The notes: generated by a model from the sequence alone, not told the origin. A stretch of DNA of 64,000 bases from Yoonia sp. F2084L (GCF_023015625.1 NZ_JALKAH010000004.1:62001-126000), one strand, 5' to 3'; shown: positions 8,957 to 17,371, counted from the stretch's first letter. Numbers and translations are program-made.

Positions 8957-10037
8957 ATGGGTGCAAGAAACGGTCCGGCCGATAGGGTGCCAGCATCGCC
9001 GCATCAGCGTTATCCAGCCGTCCGGTGATGTCTTTGGCCGCAAGCTCTGCGATGATCGGCCCCAGCGTGATCCCCGAATGAAGGACACCGACATAGGCCC
9101 CGTCCGCGATGGGTCCGACGATGGGGAAACCATCGCGTGGCATGGGGCGCTCGGCGCGTGTCACTTCGGACCAATCCGCGTTCTCCAATCCGCCGCAGAT
9201 CGCGTGCAACCGTTTGATCGCCGCGTCTGCGGCTTCTGTCGGGGTTTGCATCAGTTCTTCAGCATCGTCACTTTGATGGCCGGGCACGACCGGCATCAGG
9301 ATTTGCCCCGACGGTTCCTGTCTGATTTCGCCCTGAGGTGTAGCAAGGATATGATGCAGCACCTTCTTTTGCGGGGCCGTGCGCAGGATATAGGCAGGCC
9401 GCGGGACCAGTGGGATGTCGCAACCGATGCTACCCACAATAGCTGCGGTGCCGGTGCCTGCGGCGATGACCACCTGATCGGCCAGCATATCACCTTGCGG
9501 TGTTTCGATGCCGATGACCCGGCCATTCTTGGTTTTGAGTGCAGATACATAGGTGTTACGGATCAGCTTGGCCCCCAAAGCTTGGGCGGCAGTCAGGAAA
9601 TGCCGTGAAAGATCGGCCGGTGAAGCTGCCCCTTCGGCTGGAAAAAACAAGGCTTGGTCTGGCGCTGCGTTGAGGGCAGGTTCGCGTTTCTGAATCTGAG
9701 ATTTTGCAATCATCTCGACGGGGTAATCGAACGCACGCAACTGTGTGAATGTCGCTTCCATATCGTCCGGGCTCATGTCCCAACAAAGACACCCTTGCCA
9801 ATCCACGGATGCAGGCACGTTTTGCAAGACCCGGTGCCACGCCGCGATCCCTGCCCTCCGCAAGTGGTGGTGATCATCGTTGAGAAAGAAGCTTGCGTTG
9901 ATCCATCCGAAAGACGTGCTGGTCGCATCCACCCCACCAGCCTGCACGATTTTCACGGCATGGCCTGCCTTGGCCAACTGCAAAGCAGTCGCCGCACCGA
10001 TGATCCCCGCGCCTACGACAATGAATGACTGTACCAT
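8955..10037 (-). CDS. DAO-type FAD-dependent oxidoreductase (D-amino acid/amine dehydrogenase-like)
   Basis: A 360-residue flavoprotein of the DadA/glycine-oxidase group. The N-terminus has the FAD-binding Rossmann motif GAGIIGAATALQLAKAGHAVKI, then ATSTSFGWINASFF where FAD stacking residues fall, a central QVVIAAGTGTAAI, and C-terminal RPMPRDGFPIVGPIADGAYVG plus HSGITLGP. Start chosen at the ATG at 10035-10037, with GTGGGA 9-10 nt upstream; ATG at 10046 is possible. It sits on the opposite strand between the binding protein and the permeases of an amino acid/amine importer, so it probably oxidises the imported substrate or a glutamylated form of it. Confidence 0.85.
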   Translation of the reverse strand: MVQSFIVVGAGIIGAATALQLAKAGHAVKIVQAGGVDATSTSFGWINASFFLNDDHHHLRRAGIAAWHRVLQNVPASVDWQGCLCWDMSPDDMEATFTQLRAFDYPVEMIAKSQIQKREPALNAAPDQALFFPAEGAASPADLSRHFLTAAQALGAKLIRNTYVSALKTKNGRVIGIETPQGDMLADQVVIAAGTGTAAIVGSIGCDIPLVPRPAYILRTAPQKKVLHHILATPQGEIRQEPSGQILMPVVPGHQSDDAEELMQTPTEAADAAIKRLHAICGGLENADWSEVTRAERPMPRDGFPIVGPIADGAYVGVLHSGITLGPIIAELAAKDITGRLDNADAAMLAPYRPDRFLHP

Positions 10038-10152
10038 TTTTGACATTCCCACTTGAAACGGCCTGCGTTGACGTACCGAATGTGACCAGAACGCGTTGAC
10101 TCAGCAATGCAATTGTTGGACGGATGAGAGGACTAGCGCAACAAGGCGATTG

Positions 10153-11037
10153 ATGTTCAGTTTCTGTACCGACCCGGCGGCATTGGAAGGGTTCCGATGG
10201 CTTAGCTGTTATCTGACCACCGGCAAGCATATGTCGATGTATTGGGCGGTGGGAACAGTGTTGCTGTTGCTGGCGATTACGGCCCCTACAGCACTCGCTT
10301 TCGGTTTTGCAGGGGCCTCTGCCGCCCGCAGTAACGTCGCGCCGCTGCGCTGGATCGGGAAGACCTATATCGCTGTGGTGCGCGGCATCCCTGACATTGC
10401 GTTCTTTCTGTTCTTCGTCATCGCGCTGGATCAGGCGTTTGAGTACATCCGTCACCGGATCAAATGCCCGGACTGGGACGAACCCGTGCGCCAAGGAAAT
10501 GACTTTATCGTCTGCACCGCCGCAAAACTGCCGTTGGGCAATGCGCCGCAATGGGTGCACGAGACATATGGCTTTTTGCTGGCAGTGCTGACCTTTGCGA
10601 TTGTCTTTGGGGCCTTTGCCGCAAATGTGTTGTTCGGCGCAATGCGCGCCGTTCCCAGAGGCCAGCTTGAGACCGCAGAAGCTTACGGGATGAGCCGCCG
10701 CCAGACTTTTTGGCGCGTGTTGGTGCCGCAAATGTGGGTCTACGCCTTGCCCGGTCTGTCCAACCTGTGGATGGTGCTGATCAAAGCGACGCCACTGTTG
10801 TTCCTGCTGGGCGTTGAGGACATCGTCTATTGGGCGCGCGAATTGGGCGGAGCAAAGCAGCCACAATTCACCGAATACCCGCACCCTGATTGGCGCATGT
10901 GGTATTTCGCAGCGCTTCTGGTCTTTTACCTGTGCTTCACCAAAGTGTCAGAGGTCGTCTTGGGCCGTGTGATGTCCAAGCTGACCCACGGCCAGGCGAC
11001 TGCGGCAGGCGAAGCCCAGCGGAAGGCCGCGGCATGA
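10153..11037 (+). CDS. Polar amino acid-type ABC transporter permease
   Basis: A 294-residue inner-membrane permease of the HisQ/HisM group. Hydrophobic helices are seen around residues 28-55, 72-95 and 150-172 and toward the C-terminus. The coupling loop that contacts the ATPase is visible as GAMRAVPRGQLETAEAYGMSRRQTFWRVLVPQ. The start ATG at 10153 follows AAGG; a longer frame upstream lacks a ribosome site. A roughly 40-residue periplasmic insertion (RIKCPDWDEPVRQGNDF) is larger than usual. It overlaps the next permease by ATGA. Confidence 0.9.
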   Translation: MFSFCTDPAALEGFRWLSCYLTTGKHMSMYWAVGTVLLLLAITAPTALAFGFAGASAARSNVAPLRWIGKTYIAVVRGIPDIAFFLFFVIALDQAFEYIRHRIKCPDWDEPVRQGNDFIVCTAAKLPLGNAPQWVHETYGFLLAVLTFAIVFGAFAANVLFGAMRAVPRGQLETAEAYGMSRRQTFWRVLVPQMWVYALPGLSNLWMVLIKATPLLFLLGVEDIVYWARELGGAKQPQFTEYPHPDWRMWYFAALLVFYLCFTKVSEVVLGRVMSKLTHGQATAAGEAQRKAAA

Positions 11038-11840
11038 GCTGCTGGGAAACCATCGCAGACTACGCGTTGCGCAGCCAAGGGATTGGTGAGCGGTTGCTGC
11101 CGCGCACAGATTTTACGTTGTGCCAGCAGTTCACGCTGATCGGTTCCGGCATGATCTGGAACATCTACTTTGGCGTGGTCGCACTGTGTTCGGGCTTCTT
11201 CCTCGCCACTGCGGTGGCCATGGGCAAGGCCGCGCGCAATCCGTGGTTTCGCAAACCGGCTGAGTGGTTCATCTTTATCTTTCGCGGCTCGCCGCTGTTT
11301 ATCCAGTTCTTCTTTGCTTACTTCGTCTTCCTCAGCCTCAAGGACGTCAGCAGCTTTTTCAACCCGCTCACATCCGCATGGGCGGGCGCGTTGGTCGTGC
11401 TGTTCCTGAACACCGCCGCCTATTCAGGCGAGATTTTCTACGGCGCGCTGCAATCCATCCCGAAAGGCGATACCGAAGCGGCAGATGCTTACGGCCTATC
11501 AGGTTGGTCCCGCTTTCGCCGGGTGATCTGGCCCACGATGTTGCGACTGGCCTGGCCTGCCTATACCAACGAGGCGATCTTTCTGTTCCATGCCACAACG
11601 CTTGTGTTTTTCTCAGGCTTTCCGGCGACACAGCAACGGGGCGATGCGCTTTATTACGCCAACTACTTTGCCGATAAGACGTTCAACCCTTTCGTCCCTT
11701 ACCCAATCCTTGCGGGCTATTTTATCATTCTAACCCTGATTGTGATTGGCCTCTTTGGTCTGATCAACAACCGGTTGAACCGGCATCTGCCGCAGGATGT
11801 ACGCAAGAAAGTCAAAGTGAGGCCGCAGATTATCCGATGA
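11034..11840 (+). CDS. Polar amino acid-type ABC transporter permease
   Basis: The partner permease, 268 residues, with helices near residues 38-62, 78-105, 113-137 and 225-255. The ATPase-coupling loop reads GALQSIPKGDTEAADAYGLSGWSRFRRVIWP. Start fixed by the ATGA overlap with the preceding permease; the longer open frame upstream is out of keeping with the family. Its stop also overlaps the following ligase gene by ATGA, so permeases and ligase are translated as one unit. Confidence 0.9.
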   Translation: MSCWETIADYALRSQGIGERLLPRTDFTLCQQFTLIGSGMIWNIYFGVVALCSGFFLATAVAMGKAARNPWFRKPAEWFIFIFRGSPLFIQFFFAYFVFLSLKDVSSFFNPLTSAWAGALVVLFLNTAAYSGEIFYGALQSIPKGDTEAADAYGLSGWSRFRRVIWPTMLRLAWPAYTNEAIFLFHATTLVFFSGFPATQQRGDALYYANYFADKTFNPFVPYPILAGYFIILTLIVIGLFGLINNRLNRHLPQDVRKKVKVRPQIIR

Positions 11841-13168
11841 GCTGGCTTGACGATCATCCCGAAATTCGCAACCTGCGCTGCGGGGCGGCTGACCTGAATG
11901 GACAAGCGCGGGGCAAACGTGTGCCGCGCCGTTTTGCCGAGAAGCTGGAAAAGGATGGCACCCGCTTTCCGCTGTCGGTACTGAACCTTGATATCTGGGG
12001 CGAGGATATCGACGACAGCCCGCTGGTGTTTGAAACCGGCGATGCCGATGGGCTGTTGCTGCCGACCGAGCGTGGATATGTGCCGATGCCATGGTTGCAG
12101 GCACCGACGGCCTTGCTGCCGCTTTGGTCCTTTCATGACGATGGAACACCTTTCACAGGCGACCCCCGTCATGCACTGGCCCGTGTCCTGAAGGGTTACA
12201 AGGACCGCGGGCTGACCGCTGTTGCTGCAACCGAGATGGAGTTCTATCTGATTGACGACTCTGGTCGCGGAATTCGCCAGCCAAAGTCCCCCCGGTCGGG
12301 CAAACGCCGTGCGGGTGCTGAAATTCTGTCGCTGCGCGCCCTCGATGCCTTTGATGGGTTCTTCAACGAGCTTTATGACGCGTGCGAGGCGATGAATATC
12401 CCCGCAGAGGCCGCGATTTCCGAAGGCGGCGAAGGCCAGTTTGAGGTGAACCTTGAACATGTGCCCGATGCGTTGAAAGCTGCCGATGATGCGTGGCTTT
12501 TCAAGATGTTGGTACGTGGTCTGGCCCGCAATCACGGGATGGCGGCGAGCTTTATGGCGAAACCTTACGAGGATTACGCAGGCAATGGGCTGCACACGCA
12601 TTTCTCGATCTTGGATGCGGAGGGCAACAACGCTTTCGCAAATGATACGTTCGCAGGCACACCCCTGCTTCACAATGCGATCGCCGGGTGTTTGGCGGGC
12701 ATCCCTGATCTCGCGCTGATCTTTGCCCCTCACGGCAACAGCTATGAAAGGCTGGTGCCCGGGGCCCATGCGCCGACAAGTATTTGCTGGGCCTATGACA
12801 ATCGCACCGCTTCGGTGCGTGTTCCCGGCGGCAGCTTTGCGGCAAGGCGCATTGAACACCGGCTGGCTGGGGGTGATGTGAACCCTTACCTGTTCCTTGC
12901 AGCGGTTCTGGGCTCTGCATTGGTGGGGATTGAAGACGGGATGACACCCCCCAACCCGATCACCGGCAACGCATATGATCAAAAGCTGCCGCAGGTGCCA
13001 AGCACATGGGAAGATGCCATAAACGCGTTTGAGCAAAGCACGCTTGCCCGGCGTATCTTTGATCCGCAACTGGTCGACAACCTGATCCGCACCAAACGAC
13101 AAGAGATGGCGCATTTCGCGGAAATGACGCCGGAAGAACAGATCGACCACTATCTCGATCTGGTATAG
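11837..13168 (+). CDS. Glutamine synthetase family protein (gamma-glutamyl-amine ligase-like)
   Basis: This 443-residue protein has the glutamine synthetase fold: ATEMEFYLID near residue 133, ISEGGEGQFEVNLEH near 194 (metal and glutamate ligands), AGNGLHTHFSI near 249 (ATP/metal loop) and NRTASVRVPGG near 322. The order and length fit the PuuA/GlnT-type group, which makes gamma-glutamyl amides from amines, better than the housekeeping GlnA (about 470 residues with an adenylylation site; that Tyr loop is not seen). ATGA overlap ties it to the amine or amino acid permeases and suggests it glutamylates the imported compound. Substrate is not readable from sequence. Confidence 0.85.
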   Translation: MSWLDDHPEIRNLRCGAADLNGQARGKRVPRRFAEKLEKDGTRFPLSVLNLDIWGEDIDDSPLVFETGDADGLLLPTERGYVPMPWLQAPTALLPLWSFHDDGTPFTGDPRHALARVLKGYKDRGLTAVAATEMEFYLIDDSGRGIRQPKSPRSGKRRAGAEILSLRALDAFDGFFNELYDACEAMNIPAEAAISEGGEGQFEVNLEHVPDALKAADDAWLFKMLVRGLARNHGMAASFMAKPYEDYAGNGLHTHFSILDAEGNNAFANDTFAGTPLLHNAIAGCLAGIPDLALIFAPHGNSYERLVPGAHAPTSICWAYDNRTASVRVPGGSFAARRIEHRLAGGDVNPYLFLAAVLGSALVGIEDGMTPPNPITGNAYDQKLPQVPSTWEDAINAFEQSTLARRIFDPQLVDNLIRTKRQEMAHFAEMTPEEQIDHYLDLV

Positions 13169-13206
13169 GTTTAGGCAACACTCCCTCATTCCAAAGTGAG
13201 ACCGCA

Positions 13207-13890
13207 ATGAAGATCGGTATCCTGCAAACCGGCCACGCACCCGAAGAAATCATCACCAGCCGGGGCGATTTTGACGCGCATTTCAGGCGACTGCTGGACG
13301 GTCACGGCTTTGACTTTGTGACCTATAATGTGGTGGACATGCAGTTCCCTGATGCGATTACTGATTGCGACGGCTGGCTTGTGACCGGATCAAAACACGG
13401 GGCTTATGAAGATCACCCGTTCATCCCCCCGCTGGAGGTGCTGATCCGGGACATCTATGATGCTGATGTGCCCATGGTTGGCGTTTGTTTTGGCCACCAG
13501 ATCATCGCGCAAGCGCTTGGAGGGAAGGTCGAGAAGTTCCCAAAAGGCTGGGCCGTGGGTCGCCGCGAGTATGACTGGCAAGGCGGGTCCATCGCGTTGA
13601 ACGCATGGCACCAAGATCAGGTGACACAGCGCCCCGTCGATGCGACCGTTGTTGCCAGCAATGACTTTTGCGAAAATGCGGCGCTGGTTTACGGCAAACG
13701 GGCGTTTACCGTACAACCACACCCGGAGTTTGACGCAACATTTGTCGAAGGTCTTGCCACCCATCGCGGCCCCGGCGTGGTACCGGATACGCAACTGGCA
13801 GAGGTCCGCGAGAACCTGCCGCGTCCAATCGACAACGGGCAAGTCGCGGATCAGATCGCGCGGTTTTTCAAGGAACGGGTCGTCGCTTAA
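13207..13890 (+). CDS. Class I glutamine amidotransferase
   Basis: The 227 residues hold a complete class I amidotransferase: nucleophile Cys94 in GVCFGHQ and the dyad His172/Glu174 in QPHPEF. It is a stand-alone domain of the type annotated as GMP synthase-like or gamma-glutamyl hydrolase-like. Located 38 bp after the glutamine synthetase-like ligase and in the same transcript, it could release glutamate from gamma-glutamyl intermediates, the role PuuD plays in putrescine breakdown. That role is inferred from context; sequence alone only shows a glutaminase-type active site. Confidence 0.85.
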   Translation: MKIGILQTGHAPEEIITSRGDFDAHFRRLLDGHGFDFVTYNVVDMQFPDAITDCDGWLVTGSKHGAYEDHPFIPPLEVLIRDIYDADVPMVGVCFGHQIIAQALGGKVEKFPKGWAVGRREYDWQGGSIALNAWHQDQVTQRPVDATVVASNDFCENAALVYGKRAFTVQPHPEFDATFVEGLATHRGPGVVPDTQLAEVRENLPRPIDNGQVADQIARFFKERVVA

Positions 13891-13931
13891 GGTTAGGCCT
13901 GCGTTAACCCTATTCGGGCATCATCTTGACG

Positions 13932-14165
13932 ATGCAAGAGATACGTTCATCTAGACCGGTCGGTTTCGATTGGTTGGCGCAAGTCTTTCAGTGCCAGGCG
14001 GCACGTAATGGTGGTGTGATCCGCAGACAGGTGATTGACGTTGTTCGCGAGGTTGGCATCAACGCATTTGTGGCCGAGGTCCAGAAAAGACGGTTTCGAC
14101 TGGTGCGGACTGACCACCATTTCGTGGTCATTTGTCACGATGGGCCTATCGAGATTGTTTGTTAA
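13932..14165 (+). CDS. Small conserved protein, function unknown
   Basis: A 77-residue basic protein starting at ATG 13932 (the preceding TTG in frame is less likely). It contains FDWLAQVFQCQAARNGGVIRRQVIDVVREVG followed by FVAEVQKRRFRLVRTDHHFVVICHDGPIEIV. Similar short proteins occur in Rhodobacteraceae, sometimes mislabelled as phosphoribosylanthranilate isomerase; no such catalytic domain fits in this length. The two Cys and the beta-rich C-terminal half are the only visible features. It ends where a double palindrome begins and converges on phaR. Confidence 0.6.
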   Translation: MQEIRSSRPVGFDWLAQVFQCQAARNGGVIRRQVIDVVREVGINAFVAEVQKRRFRLVRTDHHFVVICHDGPIEIVC

Positions 14166-14220
14166 GCAACCAAATTTCTAGAAATTTGGTATGCCAACAC
14201 ATTTCTAGAAATGTGTTGCT
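14165..14220. repeat. Twin CTAG-centred palindromes bounded by an inverted repeat
   Basis: Two perfect palindromes lie 4 bp apart: one of 22 bp at 14169-14190 and one of 24 bp at 14195-14218. Both share the 12-bp core ATTTCTAGAAAT but have different arms (ACCAA and CAACAC). The whole 56-bp unit is bounded by AGCAAC (14165-14170) and GTTGCT (14215-14220). It fills the gap between two converging genes and touches both stop codons. It could act as a two-way terminator, a protein-binding site or a REP-like element; there is no T tract. Confidence 0.8.
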
Positions 14221-14767
14221 ACTTGCTCATCTTCGATAGCTTCTCTTGCAATGCGGCAAGTTGATTTTTGATTTCACCCAGATCACCGTCATCGCTTTTG
14301 TCATCTTCGGAAGATGCGGAAGCACCGGGCATCATGCCACCAGTCATCGCCTTAAAAAACGCTTCTTGCTGGGCGCGCATCGCCTCGAACCCGGGCATGT
14401 TGGCGATAGGGCTGGCCTTGCCGATGTTTTCCATCGCCTTGGTTTGTCCTTCGCGCAGCATATCAAAGCTGGCTTGCAGAAATTGCGGCACCACTGATGC
14501 GGCCTGGCTTGTGTAGCTGCGCACCAGATCGGTCAGCACATCAACAGGCAACACACTTTCGCCGCGGCTTTCGTGCTCTGCGATAATTTGCAACAGATAT
14601 TGCCGGGTCAGGTCATCGCCTGATTTCAGATCGACGATCTGCACCTCGCGTCCTTCACGAATGAAGATCGCAATATCTTCGAGCGTCACATAGTCACTAG
14701 TCTCAGTATTGTAGAGACGGCGGCTCGCGTAGCGCTTGATCAGTAGCGGTTTGTCAGTCTTGGCCAC
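14219..14767 (-). CDS. phaR: Polyhydroxyalkanoate synthesis repressor PhaR
   Basis: PhaR senses PHA granules and represses phasin and its own operon. The 182 residues start with the DNA-binding PHB accumulation domain, KPLLIKRYASRRLYNTETSDYVTLEDIAIFIREG, followed by the second conserved stretch VLTDLVRSYTSQAASVVPQFLQASFDML. The C-terminal 50 residues are acidic with a coiled coil (IKNQLAALQEKLSKM). Start set at GTG 14767, because GGGAGGG precedes it; the in-frame TTG five codons upstream has none. Candidate binding sites lie before phaP and between phaC and phaZ. Confidence 0.93.
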   Translation of the reverse strand: MAKTDKPLLIKRYASRRLYNTETSDYVTLEDIAIFIREGREVQIVDLKSGDDLTRQYLLQIIAEHESRGESVLPVDVLTDLVRSYTSQAASVVPQFLQASFDMLREGQTKAMENIGKASPIANMPGFEAMRAQQEAFFKAMTGGMMPGASASSEDDKSDDGDLGEIKNQLAALQEKLSKMSK

Positions 14768-14846
14768 GGGCGTCCCTCCCAAGGATGTTGCGGTGCAGCA
14801 AAGCCTACGCCGCGCCTGCTAAAAAAGAAAGCCTTTGCGCAAAACA

Positions 14847-14876
14847 AAAGACGGCCCGCTTTCGCAGACCGTCTTT
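14847..14876 (-). terminator. Intrinsic terminator of phaP
   Basis: On the minus strand AAAGACGG pairs with CCGTCTTT around a 14-nt loop and runs into TTTTGTTTT. It lies 38 bp past the phaP stop and upstream of phaR, so phasin is probably transcribed to high level on its own short message. Confidence 0.75.
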
Positions 14877-14913
14877 CAAAATCTAACCCTTAGGGAGGTA
14901 AGGGCGATTTAGC

Positions 14914-15363
14914 TTACTTTGCAGCAGTTGCTTTTTTAGCAGCAGCTGTCAGCTCAGTCTGAGCTTTTTTCGCAGCAGCGTTCATTTCTTCTGACATGTC
15001 TTTGCCAGCAGCCATGACCAATTCCATAGTCTGTGTCTGAACTTTTTTCGCGATTTCAGCGAAAGCAGACATGTGCTCGGCAGCGGATTCAGCGGATGCA
15101 GATGCGAAATCTGTCATTGCTTTTGCATAGTCAGCAGGCTCTGCCTTTGCTTTGGACATTGCTTCTACTTTAGCAAGTGTGTCCTGTGTCCACTTTGCGG
15201 ACAGCTCAGCGGATTTACCAGCAGCGTCGATTGCAACTGCGGACATTTTTTCGGCCAGAGCAGTCTGATTCTTGAACTGCTCTTCCATTGCTTTGGTGTC
15301 GACAGGAAACGCGCCTGTCATGTCTTTGAAGATCGCGGTGAAGTCTTGTGTTTTAGCAGCCAT
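14914..15363 (-). CDS. phaP: Phasin (PHA granule-associated protein)
   Basis: Phasins coat polyhydroxyalkanoate granules. This 149-residue protein is almost entirely amphipathic helix, rich in Ala, Lys and Glu, without cysteine or tryptophan beyond one Trp (SAKWTQDTLAK), and ends with the Ala/Lys repeat ELTAAAKKATAAK. Both composition and length fit the family. Upstream are two PhaR-type boxes, and it lies between phaC and phaR, which fixes the role. Strong codon bias toward GCA/GCT for Ala in a run differs a little from neighbours and suits high expression. Confidence 0.92.
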   Translation of the reverse strand: MAAKTQDFTAIFKDMTGAFPVDTKAMEEQFKNQTALAEKMSAVAIDAAGKSAELSAKWTQDTLAKVEAMSKAKAEPADYAKAMTDFASASAESAAEHMSAFAEIAKKVQTQTMELVMAAGKDMSEEMNAAAKKAQTELTAAAKKATAAK

Positions 15364-15426
15364 TGTAGTCGCCTTTCGATGTGTCAGTGCGGTGTGTTCC
15401 GCGTTAATTCGATGACACCAATATGC

Positions 15427-15443
15427 ATGCTGCAGTGCAGCAT
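15427..15443. promoter_or_regulatory. PhaR box 1 upstream of phaP
   Basis: Perfect palindrome ATGCTGCA-G-TGCAGCAT. It contains CTGC-N3-GCAG, the TGC-rich pattern described for PhaR binding in Paracoccus and Rhodobacter. It is 64 bp upstream of the phaP start and 28 bp (centre to centre) from box 2, so the pair lies on roughly the same DNA face after somewhat under three turns. Confidence 0.75.
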
Positions 15444-15457
15444 TTCAAGTGTTTTTT

Positions 15458-15468
15458 CTGCAGTGCAG
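15458..15468. promoter_or_regulatory. PhaR box 2 upstream of phaP
   Basis: CTGCA-G-TGCAG, the same 11-bp core as box 1 with one further matching side (GCA). It lies about 40 bp downstream of the phaC stop codon, in the only intergenic space that can hold the phaP promoter. Confidence 0.7.
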
Positions 15469-15508
15469 CATAAATTTTTCAAATTCCTGATTAGCCGATA
15501 TATTTCAG

Positions 15509-17305
15509 CTACTTAGAAACAACATATGTCCCTGGCGCGGGCGCAAGAACGGGGTGTTTGTCATCACCCGGAGTGCGTGCATCAACCTTTTTACCTGATT
15601 TTTTCGACAACCAGCCGTCCCAACGCGGCCACCAGGACCCTTCGTTTTTCTCGGCAGCGTCAAGCCAGTCATCAGCCGTCAGCCCAAGTTCCGGGTTCGT
15701 ATAATGTCCGTACTTGTTCTTTGTCGGTGGATTGATGATCCCGGCAATGTGCCCGCTTTCGGATAGTATAAAGGTTTTATCCTTCGACCCCATCTGCGCA
15801 ACGCCTGCGTAGCTGCTTTTCCACGCCGCGATGTGATCGGTCTCACAAGCGATCGCGCACAGCGGCACGCTGACGTCTTTCAGCTTTACGGTTTCACCCG
15901 CAACTTCAAATCCATCGGTAGCGAATCTATCGTTCTGGCAAAGACCCCGCAGATATTCGACCGACATCTTGGCGGGCAGGTTTGTGCCATCTCCGTTCCA
16001 ATAAAGCAGATCGAACGCTGGCGGCGCCTTGCCCATCATGTAGCTTTTGATGGCAGGGCCATAGATCAGGTCGTTGGAGCGCAGATATGAGAACGTGCGC
16101 GACATAAAGAAGGAATCCAGCACGCCGCTTTCCGCAACTTCTGCTTCAATCCCGTCGATGAAATCATCATCAAGAAACACCCCCACTTCGCCTCGGTCCG
16201 AGAAATCGGTGAGCGTCGTAAAGAAGGTGGCGCTATTGACGGAGGTATCCTTTCGTTTCTTCATCAATGCCAAGGTCAGCGACAGCGTCGTCCCCGCAAT
16301 GCAGTATCCGACCGCATTCACTTTCTTGACGCCGCAGATATCTTTGACCTCTTTGATCGCTGTCAGATAGCCATCTTCGACATAATCGGTCATCGACGTA
16401 TCGCGATAGCCCGCGTCTGGGTTGACCCAAGACACGACGAATACCGTATATCCCTGCTCTACGGCCCATTTGATCAGACTGTTTTGTGGCTTCAGGTCGA
16501 GGATGTAGAATTTGTTGATCCACGGCGGGAAGATGATGAGTGGGGTCTCGTACACCTTTTCGGTCGTCGGTGCATATTGGATCAACTCGAACATATGATT
16601 GCGAAAGACCACGGAACCGGGCGTGGTGGCGAGGTTTTCGCCCAGCGTGAAGGCGTTCTTATCGGCAAGCGTGACGACCAGATCACCGTCGTTGGCTTCC
16701 AGATCAGCGATCATATTCTCTAGCCCTGCCACAAGGCTTTCGCCTTCGGTCTCGGCTGCTAAGGCCAATGCTTCGGGGTTGGTGGGCAGGAAGTTGGTGG
16801 GGCTGATCATATCGACCATTTGCTGGCTGAAGTAGCGCAGGCGCTTTTTTTCCTCAGAATCAAGCGTGTCGATGTCTTCAACCGCTTGCTGCACCGCAGA
16901 AGCATTCATCAGATACTGTTGCTTGATGAAATTAAAGTAGGGGTTTGTGTCCCACAGCTCATGGCTGAAGCGGCGGTCATTGGGGGTTTCGTCGGTTGCC
17001 GGCTCTAGTTTGCCCTGCGCCAGCAAGTGTTGTGCCTCAACGTAATGCTTTACCGATTTGCCCCAAAACTCCAACTGATGCTCAATCAGCTTGGCGGGAT
17101 TATGCATCATTTCAGTCATATAGGCGGTTGCCGCCTTCATATAGAGTTCTTGACTGGGGCCCTGTAGCGATGGGGCCACATGCCGCCCTTGGCCCATAAC
17201 CTTCAACAAACGTTGGGTCAGCTCTTCGACCCGGGCAAGGTTGGCTTCCAGCTTTGCAACATTCGGACCAACTGTTTCTTGCGCTTCTAAATCGTTTGTT
17301 GTCAT
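15509..17305 (-). CDS. phaC: Class I polyhydroxyalkanoate synthase
   Basis: PhaC polymerises 3-hydroxyacyl-CoA into PHA at the granule surface. The protein is 598 residues, normal for class I. The lipase-like box GYCIAG carries the nucleophile Cys335; the other triad members are Asp490 (CETDHIAAW) and His519 (SESGHIAGIINPP). The N-terminal 200 residues (with ELWDTNPYFNFIKQQYL) are the domain needed for dimerisation and granule contact. It is divergent from phaZ, with a PhaR-type palindrome in the 66-bp gap between the starts, and upstream of phaP and phaR on the same strand. Confidence 0.97.
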   Translation of the reverse strand: MTTNDLEAQETVGPNVAKLEANLARVEELTQRLLKVMGQGRHVAPSLQGPSQELYMKAATAYMTEMMHNPAKLIEHQLEFWGKSVKHYVEAQHLLAQGKLEPATDETPNDRRFSHELWDTNPYFNFIKQQYLMNASAVQQAVEDIDTLDSEEKKRLRYFSQQMVDMISPTNFLPTNPEALALAAETEGESLVAGLENMIADLEANDGDLVVTLADKNAFTLGENLATTPGSVVFRNHMFELIQYAPTTEKVYETPLIIFPPWINKFYILDLKPQNSLIKWAVEQGYTVFVVSWVNPDAGYRDTSMTDYVEDGYLTAIKEVKDICGVKKVNAVGYCIAGTTLSLTLALMKKRKDTSVNSATFFTTLTDFSDRGEVGVFLDDDFIDGIEAEVAESGVLDSFFMSRTFSYLRSNDLIYGPAIKSYMMGKAPPAFDLLYWNGDGTNLPAKMSVEYLRGLCQNDRFATDGFEVAGETVKLKDVSVPLCAIACETDHIAAWKSSYAGVAQMGSKDKTFILSESGHIAGIINPPTKNKYGHYTNPELGLTADDWLDAAEKNEGSWWPRWDGWLSKKSGKKVDARTPGDDKHPVLAPAPGTYVVSK

Positions 17306-17322
17306 TTTAACCTACCTATGCG

Positions 17323-17342
17323 TATGCTGCAGGTGCAGCATA
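17323..17342. promoter_or_regulatory. PhaR box in the phaC-phaZ divergent promoter region
   Basis: Perfect inverted repeat TATGCTGCA-GG-TGCAGCATA, 9 bp per arm. It shares the ATGCTGCA/TGCAGCAT arms of the phaP box but with a 2-bp centre. It is 17 bp upstream of phaC and 29 bp upstream of phaZ and could control both genes. Confidence 0.75.
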
Positions 17343-17371
17343 ATCTGCGCCTGCCATCGGAGACCGAGTAC

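Noticed and set aside
9874..10884. Open frame of 336 codons on the minus strand
   Set aside because: Runs antisense across the first permease and into the oxidase start in another frame; no motif.
11717..13240. Open frame of about 500 codons on the minus strand
   Set aside because: Antisense to the glutamine synthetase-like gene, whose motifs and ATGA overlap prove the plus strand; composition is Arg/His/Gln-rich as in shadow frames.
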